Of a stretch of 31,625 bases of DNA, positions 1-9,200 are shown piece after piece. The DNA comes from Chara braunii. Its lineage: Eukaryota; Streptophyta; Charophyceae; Charales; Characeae. Each line of letters opens with the position of its first letter. The stretch's first letter is position 1. Under the pieces are notes generated by a model. That model was not told the DNA's origin. It worked only from the letters and a program-made list of their open reading frames with translations, and did no database searches. The position numbers and the translations under genes were made by a program. The stretch covers positions 745,445-777,069 of the forward strand of contig BFEA01000278.1 of the NCBI GenBank assembly GCA_003427395.1, read 5' to 3'.

Positions 1-311
1 CGGGGGGGGGGGGTTAAAACTGCTAATTTTGGTATTTTTTCTGACTTTTTTTTTTTCAATTTGTGGTATGTTCAAACTTCTAGAGCACCCTAGGCGCGTC
101 CCGACATTAAGTAACCAGCCCGATTTTTTGCAGGGTCCCGTCGAAGTTTGGGTTGAACACCACCTGGAGGGGGGGCGAACGTTTGGCCATCCTGGCCGGC
201 ACGTTTTGTGCTACATATGCTTCGGGCAGTCGTTGATGCTTTACCATAACGGGGGATAAAGTAGATTATAACTTACATTGTAATCAGTAAGGCGATTCTA
301 CAGACTGTATA
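1..311. other. No gene seen; G homopolymer at the window edge
   Basis: The window opens with a run of 12 G (2-13), followed by mixed-composition DNA. The only ORF (29-259, plus) has no recognisable motif. The G-run may be a contig-end artefact. Confidence 0.5.
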
Positions 312-498
312 GGGTTCAACCTCTTGACGACTCGGTGAAACTCCCACAAGACAGTCTGTCACAACCCCTCGTTGATTGTCCTTTTTATAGAGCTGCCCGG
401 TAAACTATAGGCAGAGAGGGAGAAAAGGACAACAAACCAGTGACTGTGACAAACTGCTTCGTAAGAGTTTCACCGACTCATCAAGAGGCTCAACCCTA
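310..498. mobile_element. Foldback MITE-like element, about 185 bp, TA-flanked
   Basis: The left arm starting at 312 (GGGTTCAACCTCTTGACGAC) and the reverse complement of the right arm ending at 496 (GGGTTGAGCCTCTTGATGAG) align over about 85 nt each with roughly 80% identity. They leave a loop of only about 12 nt near the centre (around 400). A TA dinucleotide lies on each outer edge (310-311 and 497-498), as expected for Tc1/mariner (Stowaway-type) MITEs. No transposase is encoded. A long hairpin like this could also be transcribed as a small-RNA precursor, but nothing in the sequence shows that. The terminal bases do not match any family I can name. The inverted repeat is seen directly; the MITE label is inference. 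Confidence 0.7.
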
Positions 499-882
499 AA
501 CATATATATACATATATCCCCTCATACCATATACATATGTATGCATGCATACCCTCATACATGCAGCGCACCGACACAGTGGGGGTTGCAGTGCAGTGTG
601 CTATGGGTCGTGCGCCCATCGAGGATGTGCGTGCATCGAGCATCGGGCTGCCCTATGTACGCAACGCAAACCGATGCGCACATCTGCGTGCAACTTCGGA
701 CTGTGCCAGCGTTGGTGGGTTAGAGGGGATGAGGTGGTCTGCATGGAGGCCTTCACCAATTGCTTCGAAGCCATCGTCACCTTTATCCACAACACGACGC
801 ATTGTAAATGAAGTCAACCGAGGTAGAAGACGAAGATGGTATACATGCTGATGACGGGGCTGGGGTGGTGGAATGTGAGATC
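499..882. other. Non-coding stretch with TA/CA-rich simple sequence
   Basis: A TA/CA/TG-rich patch (about 499-565) is followed by DNA of mixed composition. Short overlapping ORFs occur in several frames, none with a protein-like pattern. Confidence 0.4.
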
Positions 883-1314
883 CTAAACTGGGGAGGGAAG
901 GATGTGATCCGGTAGCAACATGTGTTTGGGAGGGGAAGGAGGGGGAGGAGATGAGGGAAGAGGACCGGAACGGGACTCCAGATGTGCCATACAGTCAAAC
1001 AAAGTAGCAAATTGAGCGTCGAAGCGGTGTGCCATACGATCAGACAGAGTAGCAAACTGAGCATCGAAGCGGTCTTGCATAAGCTGTACGAGTATGGCGA
1101 TCGTCTCTGTCGAGGTAGTGACTGCAAAACCGGAGTCTACAGCGGTAGCGGTGGCGGTCGAGTCGGGTGCCATCTCGAAAGCAAGAAGTGCAAGGTTGTC
1201 ACTGGTGGAGCGATCCGGGCTCAGGGACTTTGCCCTCTGCATGGAATCAAGAGATGAGGAAGATGAAAATGGTGTAGAGGGGGGACTGTGACGAGAGGGG
1301 CGCTGAGTGGCCAC
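883..1314 (-). CDS. Small ORF, 143 aa, with duplicated coiled-coil-like segment; possible retroelement Gag N-terminus
   Basis: The product is unrecognised. It starts Ser/Pro-rich, has a helical central part, and ends Pro/Ser-rich. The central part holds two back-to-back 15-residue copies of the pattern RFDAQFATLxDxMAH, encoded by a 45-bp tandem duplication at about 983-1072. By my reading the two DNA copies differ at 7 positions, 5 of them synonymous. That suggests the segment was once translated under constraint. Low-complexity N-terminus plus short coiled coil resembles the start of some plant Gag proteins, but no zinc knuckle, protease or RT follows. It may instead be a chance ORF or an exon of an unknown gene. 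Confidence 0.3.
   Translation of the reverse strand: MATQRPSRHSPPSTPFSSSSSLDSMQRAKSLSPDRSTSDNLALLAFEMAPDSTATATAVDSGFAVTTSTETIAILVQLMQDRFDAQFATLSDRMAHRFDAQFATLFDCMAHLESRSGPLPSSPPPPSPPKHMLLPDHILPSPV
983..1072. repeat. 45-bp in-frame tandem duplication (2 units)
   Basis: The unit starting near GTGCCATAC at 984 recurs exactly 45 bp downstream. A period of 45 preserves the reading frame of the minus-strand ORF. The differences are mostly transitions. Confidence 0.7.
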
Positions 1315-2806
1315 AGTCGGTGCATCAAAGCGAGCGAGTCGGTTGGCGGGGCGGACGTCTCAATTTTGTTGTGCTCGTTGTGGGTTATCACGGGGAGCCA
1401 GGGTGACACGCAGAAGGAGGGGTAGGGTGGACTGAGAGGAGACGGGTAGGAATAAGGTCTAACGAAATTTTGAAACTAAATCAAGAAAATTTTGAGTCGA
1501 ATCGAGGGAGAAGCGATAAAATTTTCAATTCCGATAAGAAAATGAGAGGAAATTTTGAGAGAAAGGAGCGAAGTATAAAGAAAAGGATGCAAAAGAAAGT
1601 CGCGAAGTCAAAATAAAATTCCAAAATTATTTGGACGTAAATTCAGAATTTAGAAGAAATTTAAGCAAAACTCAACGAATTTCAAAAACATTCGTAAAAA
1701 AATTCGAAAATTCGGGGGAATGAGAAGAGGTGAATATGAGTTTAGAGGGCAATTTTGTAATAAGATGAAAAATTCATTGACGTATTTCCGAAGAAAAAAA
1801 AAAGAACATAATTTGAAATAAAAATATAAATCTAATTTCTAAATTAAGAGTTTACGATGAAATGACATAAGGGATTAAAGTCGAGAGAAAATTTAAAATT
1901 ATTTAGATGAAATTAAAAAAATATATTAAGATGTTGTAAAATTAAGAGGAATTTCAAAGAAATTTCAAAAGAATTTAAAAAACAATTGCATAATTTCATA
2001 ATTTTACGAGGGACAGAAAGTAGAAATTGAGTCGAGTTCATAAAAATTAAATCTAGTGAATTCCAAAAAATATTTCATGAATTTCTGATGTGCAATTGAA
2101 TTTCAAATTAAATAACGAAAATAATTTGGTGTAATAGAAGAATTCATGTAACTTTTGAACAAAGACGCCGAAATTAATTTCGTTCATGACATATAGAGAC
2201 AAGAGAACGAAGGTTATTTCTATCGAAAGAGGTCGAAATTCCGCACGATGGGATGAACGTCATTGTCAGACAAGCCCAAAAAGAGAAAATATGCGTCATG
2301 CGTGTTATAAATTTTAGATGATGCGACCGATTCCATGGGATGGGAGAGGAGGGAAGGAGGAATGGAGAGGAGATAGAAGAGGAAGAGAAAAACAAAATCG
2401 TTTTTAGAGATATGCGAGAGGGAGTGGGCCGGATTAGTAAGAGGGGATGAGATTGACGATACCACGCTCCTAGTCGATCGGGGGCAATATATTTCCTTCC
2501 TCCTATTCGAGGAAGGTTTCGATCGAACCCCTAAAGGGTCTTCTCGATCGTTCCCCCAGTGGAACGACGAGGTCGCCGGGTCAATCGCGCGCAATGGTGA
2601 TGAAGAGCTGTAACAATGATGACGATGATGATGACGATGGTGACCCGTGAAGATGGCGGCGCCGTGAACGTCGGGGGAGCAAAAAACAGCGTCGCTGTGA
2701 ACGCTTCACTGCCACAAGCCAGTTATCGGAGTGGTAGCTGCTCTGACACCTCTAGCTTGAAGTGCTGAAACGCTAGAGGATCGATAGGCGACACACTCTT
2801 TGTTTG

Positions 2807-2808
<2 letters not shown>
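1315..2808. other. AT-rich, purine-biased non-coding region
   Basis: From about 1440 to 2200 the plus strand is A/G-rich, with repeated AATTTTGA-, AATTTCAA- and GAAATTT-like words and almost no long ORF. The composition is unlike the rest of the window. A short triplet tract (GAT/GAC)n lies at about 2608-2640. The minus-strand ORFs at 2174-2594 have no recognisable domain. Confidence 0.5.

Positions 2809-2871
<63 letters not shown>
2809..2871 (-). repeat. 63-nt poly(T) = poly(A) tail of a minus-strand LINE
   Basis: A pure run of T covers 2809-2871. On the minus strand it is a poly(A) tract at the 3' end of the sequence that continues the LINE 3' UTR (2872-3606). Joined to the ORF2 remnant at 29672-30291, it gives a normal LINE 3' end: ORF2 stop, 3' UTR of about 780 nt, poly(A). 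I looked for the matching target-site duplication (sequence left of 2809) near the LINE's 5' end in the right flank and did not find one. Confidence 0.65.
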
Positions 2872-3606
2872 CCTTACAAAACAAGCTCCAGTCTATTGGT
2901 GGGGAACAACACCTGCTAGGAAACGAGCCCAGCGTCCCAGACTTGTACAGAGAATAGAAAAGGCACAAAGAAAGGGGGTATCGACGCTGGCCCAGACCAA
3001 CGTCGCTTGGAACAAGGTTTGAGGAGGGGCGGACTCGGGCTGGCCGGCACCGGAGATCTCGACTGTCGAGAGGCGTTAGCACCCAGTCACAATAGAGGTT
3101 TCCGGGAGACGGCGAGGCCTTCTATTCCCATTATCAAGCCCCTCACTCCCCCCAAGAGGTTATATGCTACTTATCCCACATTATACATTGGTACAATCAA
3201 GTTCATCGTTATTTCGTCCTTCCTAAGCCTCCCTATGGGCTCCTAACACGACAGAGGGCATCTCAAGGGCTCGATGTGCAGGAAGCCTTATACGTATTCC
3301 CTGTTGTCCATTAGTACAATCCAACACCTATAGCCTACAATTTGTGCTTGAGTATGTTAACCTTTAGTCATTCAGACCACAACCTACACTTACCTATGCA
3401 CAGTTTCAACCCATATTTTAAACCTTTGTTCCTCAACGTTTAAACATTCCATACTAAGTATAGCCTCAATGTATATACTACAGTGTACAACACATCAAGT
3501 TCAAGAGATCGCTGATGTAATATGTATCAAATCCTCGATCGAAATCCTCTATAGTTAGCCTCACCGTACCACCACCTACATCCGTTCTAAGTATATTACA
3601 ACCTAT
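2872..3606 (-). mobile_element. LINE 3' UTR, distal part, split off by the LTR element
   Basis: On the minus strand this runs from the LTR junction at 3606 to the poly(A) tract. It contains no convincing ORF. Its first 43 nt (3606-3564) repeat the sequence on the far side of the LTR element (29669-29627), which there follows the LINE stop codon directly. It is therefore the continuation of the same 3' UTR. It also contains a perfect short palindrome (TCTCGAC-T-GTCGAGA, 3057-3071). The assignment rests on the shared junction sequence, strand agreement and the terminal poly(A). Confidence 0.6.
3564..3606. repeat. 43-bp duplication flanking the LTR element, left copy
   Basis: It begins CCGTACCACCACCTACATC and ends AACCTAT, directly abutting the left LTR. 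The right copy (29627-29669) abuts the right LTR and matches at 42 of 43 positions (C versus T at the 20th base). It behaves like a target-site duplication but is much longer than the 4-6 bp normally made by gypsy integrases. Confidence 0.8.
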
Positions 3607-4329
3607 AGCGCATCGGTCCGGCACCGCACGGGGGCAGCGCGGGACCCTCCCGGCCGCGTCACGCAGGAGTTGATCTAAAATCCCTCGTCGCAAATAATAC
3701 ATGTGGAGCTTCCGCAAGCCGCTCCGGCCGAGTGCGCCATCCATACCTCTCGCGAGCCCCTACGACAGGATAGGGCCTACGCGAGGCATACTTACCTACA
3801 CCTTACGGGAGTTGTCACCTCCCTTCGGTGGGCGTATCCCCGCCGAGCTACCAGTCCACAGTACGAAAGCTAATCAGTTGCAATCGCAAAGGTGGACCAG
3901 CCGAGGGCGTTTCTTGTTCGCTGTAGCATAGGGGGTACGCGTGGTAATACGCCTCTATCGGACCCGCACGCGAACCGATATCTTGGGGGGCTGAGGTCCC
4001 AAGCGCGACTCGTCGTCAGTCGACTAGGACGCATCCCATACACCACACGCACTCCACTTTACGAATACACATACACACAAAACAAACATATACGAAACGA
4101 CATAACAAAAACAACGCGACAACGCTCCTAGCCCCTCGGTAGCCAACCCATAACTTTCCAACACGGAAAATCGGATAGGCGTCGCGCGCTGAACTTAGTA
4201 TAAAACCACGCGGACGCAGGCCCTACTCATATCGACTTGCAATGCAGACATACGCAAGCAGTCGCAATAGTGGCGTACTATGTAGTGCCCATATTCAAGC
4301 GGTCCCTCGTGGATCCGAGTACCGCTTAT

Positions 4330-4501
4330 GACACCCAGGTGTCAGACTTGAAGTGCCGTGAGGGTCTAACCCTTCACGACATTGCACGGCTGAAGGAATA
4401 GCCGTGCAACCGCCGCGGCACCTCCGACTCTCGGCCTGAGTGTCTCGGTAGGCAAATCAAATAGGCTCTGCGCGGGGGAAAACCCCTTCCCTGCGGAGCC
4501 T
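4330..4501. other. Cluster of four hairpins in the LTR
   Basis: There are four consecutive inverted repeats. The first is GACACC-CA-GGTGTC (4330-4343). The second is CGTGAGGGT-CTA-ACCCTTCACG (4357-4378, one bulge). The third is TTGCACGGCT, 8-nt loop, AGCCGTGCAA (4382-4409, a perfect 10-bp stem). The fourth is AGGCTCTGC paired with GCGGAGCCT (4463-4501), with an inner GGGG-AAAA-CCCC. In the other LTR (about 23235-23406) the third stem is preserved exactly, while its loop and the first stem carry substitutions. On the sense (minus) strand this lies about 0.7-0.9 kb from the LTR 3' end, possibly in transcribed R/U5 RNA. Confidence 0.7.
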
Positions 4502-4767
4502 AGGGCTTGGGATATCCTAGACAAGGACCTCGAATCCCGGCCCAGGACCAAACGTCCGACTAAACCCCTCAGTCTCAGCTTCTGAGTAAGGCTTTAATAT
4601 GGGGGTCCTTCAACCCATGCAAACACTTATCCTAAATATACCTATGTATACGTATATAAGGGTTAAGTGTGTGACGATCACTTCTCACAGTCTCACTCGG
4701 GTCTCTCACAATAATACGTATATATGTGATCGCAGGCAACCAAATCCAGAATCTGATTCACAGCACA

Positions 4768-5812
4768 NACCTGCAATCNCATCAACGAACNAAATCAACA
4801 GCCCACACACTACACGGAGTCAACCCCAACCACCTTCGACATTCATACCCCTCGCTTTAGCCANGCAAACCCCAATCCTCTTGTCCAACCAACCTTAATT
4901 AAATACTCAGTACCTTTGTTAAATGGCCATTCAATAAAAGCCCGGGTGAAACCATAATGAAACAATAAAAATTCACCAGGGCTAAAGCCTTTTAGGTTGA
5001 GTGTGGAGGGAGAGTTGAAATTGAGTCGTANACCGACGAATCGGCAACCNACCTGTTATCAGTGATAACANAAAGTGATCCTCAAGNGATCAAGTTGGGT
5101 CTAGCCNTGAACTTGAATCAAATGATCAAAAAGACCTGTAACACACGACAGATCAATCCCCCANCTAAGATCATAAGTGTATGGAGAATACAACTCCATA
5201 ATACATCCTCACTCAAAATCTCCCTATAAGTTAAACCTAAGTCTACCTCTAAGTCANTGCTTAAGCCAAAGGTAGACCAACTGCAGAATNTTCCCTACTC
5301 ANGGCGGATNGCCTGAATCNCCACCTGTCAAAATATAGTCTNTNTCCTCTNAACTAAGNAAATTTCGGCAGCGCTTCCCGTAGGAAAAATGTCTTTCAAN
5401 AATTTATATACGCTCAAATATGAACGCAGAAATAATCTCTAACTCTGGAAAGTCAAATTATGTCTAACTTCATGAAATAGCAGAAATTTGGGCAGCACNC
5501 CTTTTAGAAAGGGAGACTTCCCAGATTTATACCCAGTCAGATATGAACTCGAACAACAGCTCGAGCTCAACTTTAGACTGNATTTAACTAACTCCTTAAT
5601 TTTGTAGAAATTTCGGCAGCACTCCCTCTANAAAAGTGTTATTCCAAAATTTATACAAGGCTNAATTCANATTNTNAAAGTAACTTTGGTTTTNCAAAGT
5701 TCAATTTTGTNTAACTCCCTGAATTAGCAAAACTTTGGGCAACACTCCCTTTAGAAAATGANACTTCTTAGATTTTAACTAAGCCAGATATATGGAAAAG
5801 ACAAGTNGAACT
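4768..5812. other. LTR segment with about 30 single-base Ns, mirrored in the other LTR
   Basis: Isolated Ns (4768, 4779, 4791 and others) occur at exactly the same relative positions 18957 bp away (23725, 23736, 23748 and others). Further shared Ns lie at about 9901-9953 and 28858-28911. Independent sequencing of two genomic copies would not give identical ambiguity calls, so this block was probably filled from one collapsed consensus. No coding content. Confidence 0.85.
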
Positions 5813-5930
5813 CTGACAAGTCAAAAGTTGACTAACTTCTTGGATTTGTAGAAATTTCGGCAGCGCTTCCCGTAGGAAAAGTAGCTTGCCAAGATTTATA
5901 CATGCCAAGTATAAGAAAAAAAAATCTCAG
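5360..5930. repeat. Tandem repeat, about 123-bp unit, 5 copies, left LTR
   Basis: The conserved core, approximately AAATTTCGGCAGCRCTYCC, begins at 5360, 5484, 5608, 5730 and 5852, a spacing of 122-124 bp. Each core is followed by a short A-rich segment, then an (A)ATTTATAC-like word and a variable tail. Units 1 and 5 contain TTCC-CGTA-GGAA, and unit 2 has CCTTT-TAG-AAAGG at the same place, so a small stem may be kept with changed sequence. The copy in the right LTR is 24317-24887. Confidence 0.8.
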
Positions 5931-6194
5931 AAAATGTAGGAATTAACCTAAGTAAAAAAAATATTATTACAGAAAATGCAGGAATTGACACTAACTCCTA
6001 TGGGTCTAGCACGTCGCGAGCAACTAAAGCAATTACCTATAAAACTGAAACCCAAACAAACTAGTCATCCCATCCAGTCACATGCAAACCAAACTACGAA
6101 TGTAAGTACTCTCACCATCCCAAGTTCATTCTATATAGATAGTTCATGAATCTTTAAGTTTTTGCATCCTTATACCCATCTTACATAAGACATA

Positions 6195-6880
6195 GAGCTG
6201 GACCATTAGCCATGGAAATAATGCCCAGCTTGTCTTTATGATATATACGAACAGGTTGCACAACTACTTCTCTCTTCTTTAAGGCATATGACTAGGTCAT
6301 TCGCCATGGAAACAATGCCTAGTCGCCCTGAGCTATTTAATATCCAAAGTTTAGTATTTCTCTGATTTTATTTTCAAAAGAAAAGGCAAATATGGGTAGG
6401 GGATTGAACCATTCACAGTAGAAACAATGTTCGGCTTGCCCAAACTATTTCCATTTATACTTTGTATTTTCTCTTTTCTCTTCTTAATGATATGGCTTAA
6501 CGCTGGACCATTCACAGTAGAAACAATGCCCAGCTGTCAGTTCACATGCAAATATACATAAAGTACTTTTCCTTTATACTCAGTTTAATTTATGTGCGTG
6601 GTTTTCAGGCTAAACCATTCACCATGGAAACAATGCTTAGCCTTAGACCAAAAATCCCCCCTCAGAATAAACAAGAAATTAAACCCCTTCAATCAGGCAA
6701 ACCCTCAGAGTTAACTAGAGTAAAAAGGTCATTCACAGTAGAAACATTGCCTGGTCCTCCAGAAAACAACTAAATAAACATAGCAACCAGGCCATTCACA
6801 GTAAAAACAATGTCTGGTCCTTCAGAAAACAGTCAAATAAACATAGCCCTGAGCCATTCACAGTAGAAACAATGCTCAGG
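6195..6880. repeat. Array of eight hairpins with covarying outer stems, left LTR
   Basis: Each unit is outer arm, 1-2 nt, CATT, 12-nt loop, AATG, 0-1 nt, complementary outer arm. Inner CATT positions are 6204, 6298, 6410, 6509, 6616, 6730, 6793 and 6855. The outer arms are: AGCTGG/CCAGCT; GACTAGG/CCTAGTC; TTGAA/TTCGG (with wobble pairs); GCTGG/CCAGC; GGCTAA/TTAGCC; AGG/CCT (degenerate, inner stem also broken); ACCAG/CTGGT; CCTGAG/CTCAGG. Loops are either CACAGTAGAAAC (units 3, 4, 6, 8; one substitution in 7) or an xxCCATGGAAAy type (1, 2, 5). Arm sequences differ between units but remain complementary, the signature of a conserved fold. Units are 60-120 bp apart. Confidence 0.88.
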
Positions 6881-6999
6881 CTTTGGTTGACCCTTCCAGA
6901 CGCGTGCAAAACTGCCTTCCTCCCACCTTCCCCCCAGTTTATCCCTTTGTCTGCTTTCAGTCAGAATAAAAGAAGGAACTTGAATTTCACTCTCACACA

Positions 7000-9200
7000 T
7001 TTTTTCCCTTAAGTCTGATTATGTCTTGAAGAGAAAGCAAAAACCATAGGGACAACACATACATACATCAATCATACTACGGGGAGATAGACAAACATGG
7101 GTAGTAGTGGGTTATACAGACAAAGATGATTTACCTGAAGGTTCCCTGCCTCCAGAACCTCGCTTAGGTTCCGGCAGAGATCCCTCAATCGGTGGGTGGA
7201 CTCCCCACAGAGTCTTGACGCGGACCTACGGGTTGCAATCCCGCCTGCAGCCTTCCCCTCGTAACCAGCAGACTAGATTTAGACTAAGAAAGATAAAAAG
7301 ATGAAAGTGTGAGACTCTCAGATCCAAGAATGGTGCTCTCAGACTCGCAAGAGAGGGCCTTGTAATCTTGGATCGCCTGAGGGCCCCGCAATGGCGACCA
7401 AACTGCAGCTTGATCAAGACAGAGCCTACCGCCGAAGTCAAACCTCCCTCAAATTACCGCATTAACTTCTCAACACCTTTCCACAACCACACCGGCGGCC
7501 CCTCGACAAGGCTCAAATCCGGTCGTGACTCCCCCAAACACCGATCTCGTTCGTGTTGAAGCAAACCTGACCCCGCGGTCAACAACGCTGGACAAAGCAC
7601 AAGCAAAAGGTGGTCATGCAAACTGCCGCCAACACCTGGCCCACGCCCAACCTGCAGGTAAGTCAACCGTCTCACAACCCCTCCTTCCTTTTTTGCGTCT
7701 TGAGTACGGTCACACGGTTACCAGCCACCGCTCAGACCGTGATTGGCCCGCCTCAGATAAGCAACGCACCAGCTAGCAGGTAGACTATCGCCTCCACGAC
7801 CATGGTCATCCACTTACCCGCAGCTACAACCCACCGAAACAGTCAGTATAGGCAACGGCAGATGGGAATAGCGTGGTACGAGGTTGACAAAATAGTAGGT
7901 GGAGGCGGTGGGATCAATAGCAGATCTATAGTAGCTCGTAGCTGGCTGTAGCCGACTGCCTCAGTCGGCAGTTAGTCGAGACACACAGCAGTGTTAGCCA
8001 CAATACTGCAGTCCAGGGCTTGGTCGCCCGCTACCTCAATCTGGCAAAGAGGTCAATGCGCAGCCAGACTCCTCACCACCGAGCTTACTCCCTCAAATGA
8101 TAAGGATGGCGCCTCCATCCAGTGACCTAGCTTACGTTGTCTCCAGCTGCAGAAGGTTAAAACCAAACGAGTTTGCCCCTTGGATATGAAAACATACGCT
8201 GCTACGACGCTGCTCCTCCTCTGCGCTCGCTGCCCACCTCACCAAATAAGGATCTCAATCCTTTAATCCTCTTATTATTATCGCGTCTCTTTATCCCACT
8301 ACGGTGTTATTCTAGTGATGGAAGTACCTGACCATTATTACGACCAGGTTCAGCCTCATACAGTCAGGCCCCCTCCCCAACTCTACTTACTCCGTCTCGT
8401 CGCACCTACTCTACCTACTGCTGCACCCACTACGACAAGTCGGATGAATCTTTCGTTAGAATGCAGCCAGATACATCCCTACAACAAGGTGCCTCCCTCC
8501 TTCGACCGATAGGCTGAGCAACGGAAACCTCAACTAGTAAGTCTCCAACCCCCTGTCCGCTCTTACATCGATCGTTTAGGTGAGTAGAAATCTGAATGAA
8601 CCTTTCCCCTGAAACCAGGTAGATTCATCTTTCCCTCTGTCGTCCTTCCCACACGCAACTAGCAACCCTCATAGTGCAAAGCCTATTCTCTTTTTGCGAA
8701 ATCGGACCGCGTCATTGGTTTCGCAGCACCTCCAAACCCCAATTTCGGCTCCTTCCTTACCCGATTTTGCTCAGAGATGAGCGAGACACCCCATCTTCCA
8801 TCTCCTTCCTGCCCTGCTTCCGCTATATCTCGCGCACAAATTTCTCTCTCTATCTCTATATCTACTAATCGAGCACTAAAACTGACACTACCATCATATT
8901 CGCAAGGCCCTAATACCCCCATTCAACACCTCCCTTCGCCCATTTTAGGCAGGGATCGAGCGGGTTTTGTGTTCTCGACCACGCCCCGACCGTCTTCCCT
9001 CTTCTCCGCCATCTCCCTTTCCGCCCGCATCTGGTGCCAAACCCCCGCCAGGTTCACTCAACCTCCTTCACTGCTCGTTGCCCGTCACTACCCGTTGTCG
9101 CCGTACTCCCTCTCTCCTTAATGCGCTGTCCACCACAGTGGCCGGCTATACAGCGTCGGACCTTCTCTCCGCCATGCCCACTATCGAGCGTACCTGGCGT
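7000..9200. other. LTR interior without recognisable genes
   Basis: No domain-bearing ORF is seen on either strand. One perfect hairpin, CCGACTG-CCT-CAGTCGG, lies at 7952-7968. A good plant splice-donor match (CAGGTAAGT near 7652, plus strand) is present but unsupported by exons. From about 8650 the plus strand becomes C/T-rich, producing overlapping Ser/Pro-rich ORFs that look compositional. Confidence 0.5.

Noticed and set aside
2174-2594. Minus-strand ORFs with hydrophobic stretches
   Set aside because: AT-rich composition produces Phe/Leu/Ser-rich peptides; no motif or neighbour supports a gene.
2723-3082. Minus-strand ORF with poly-lysine
   Set aside because: It simply reads through the 63-nt poly(A) tract of the LINE.
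6195-6880. CRISPR-like array
   Set aside because: Units are spaced 60-120 bp and are themselves variable hairpins; there are no uniform direct repeats, spacers or cas genes, and the context is eukaryotic.
7097-7236. tRNA-like or SINE promoter boxes (AGTAGTGGG near 7100 and GGTTGCAATCC near 7226)
   Set aside because: The spacing is about 130 bp, each box has mismatches, and no cloverleaf can be drawn.
7650-7660. Perfect splice donor CAGGTAAGT on the plus strand
   Set aside because: There is no flanking exon with coding signal and no matched acceptor; expected by chance in this much DNA.
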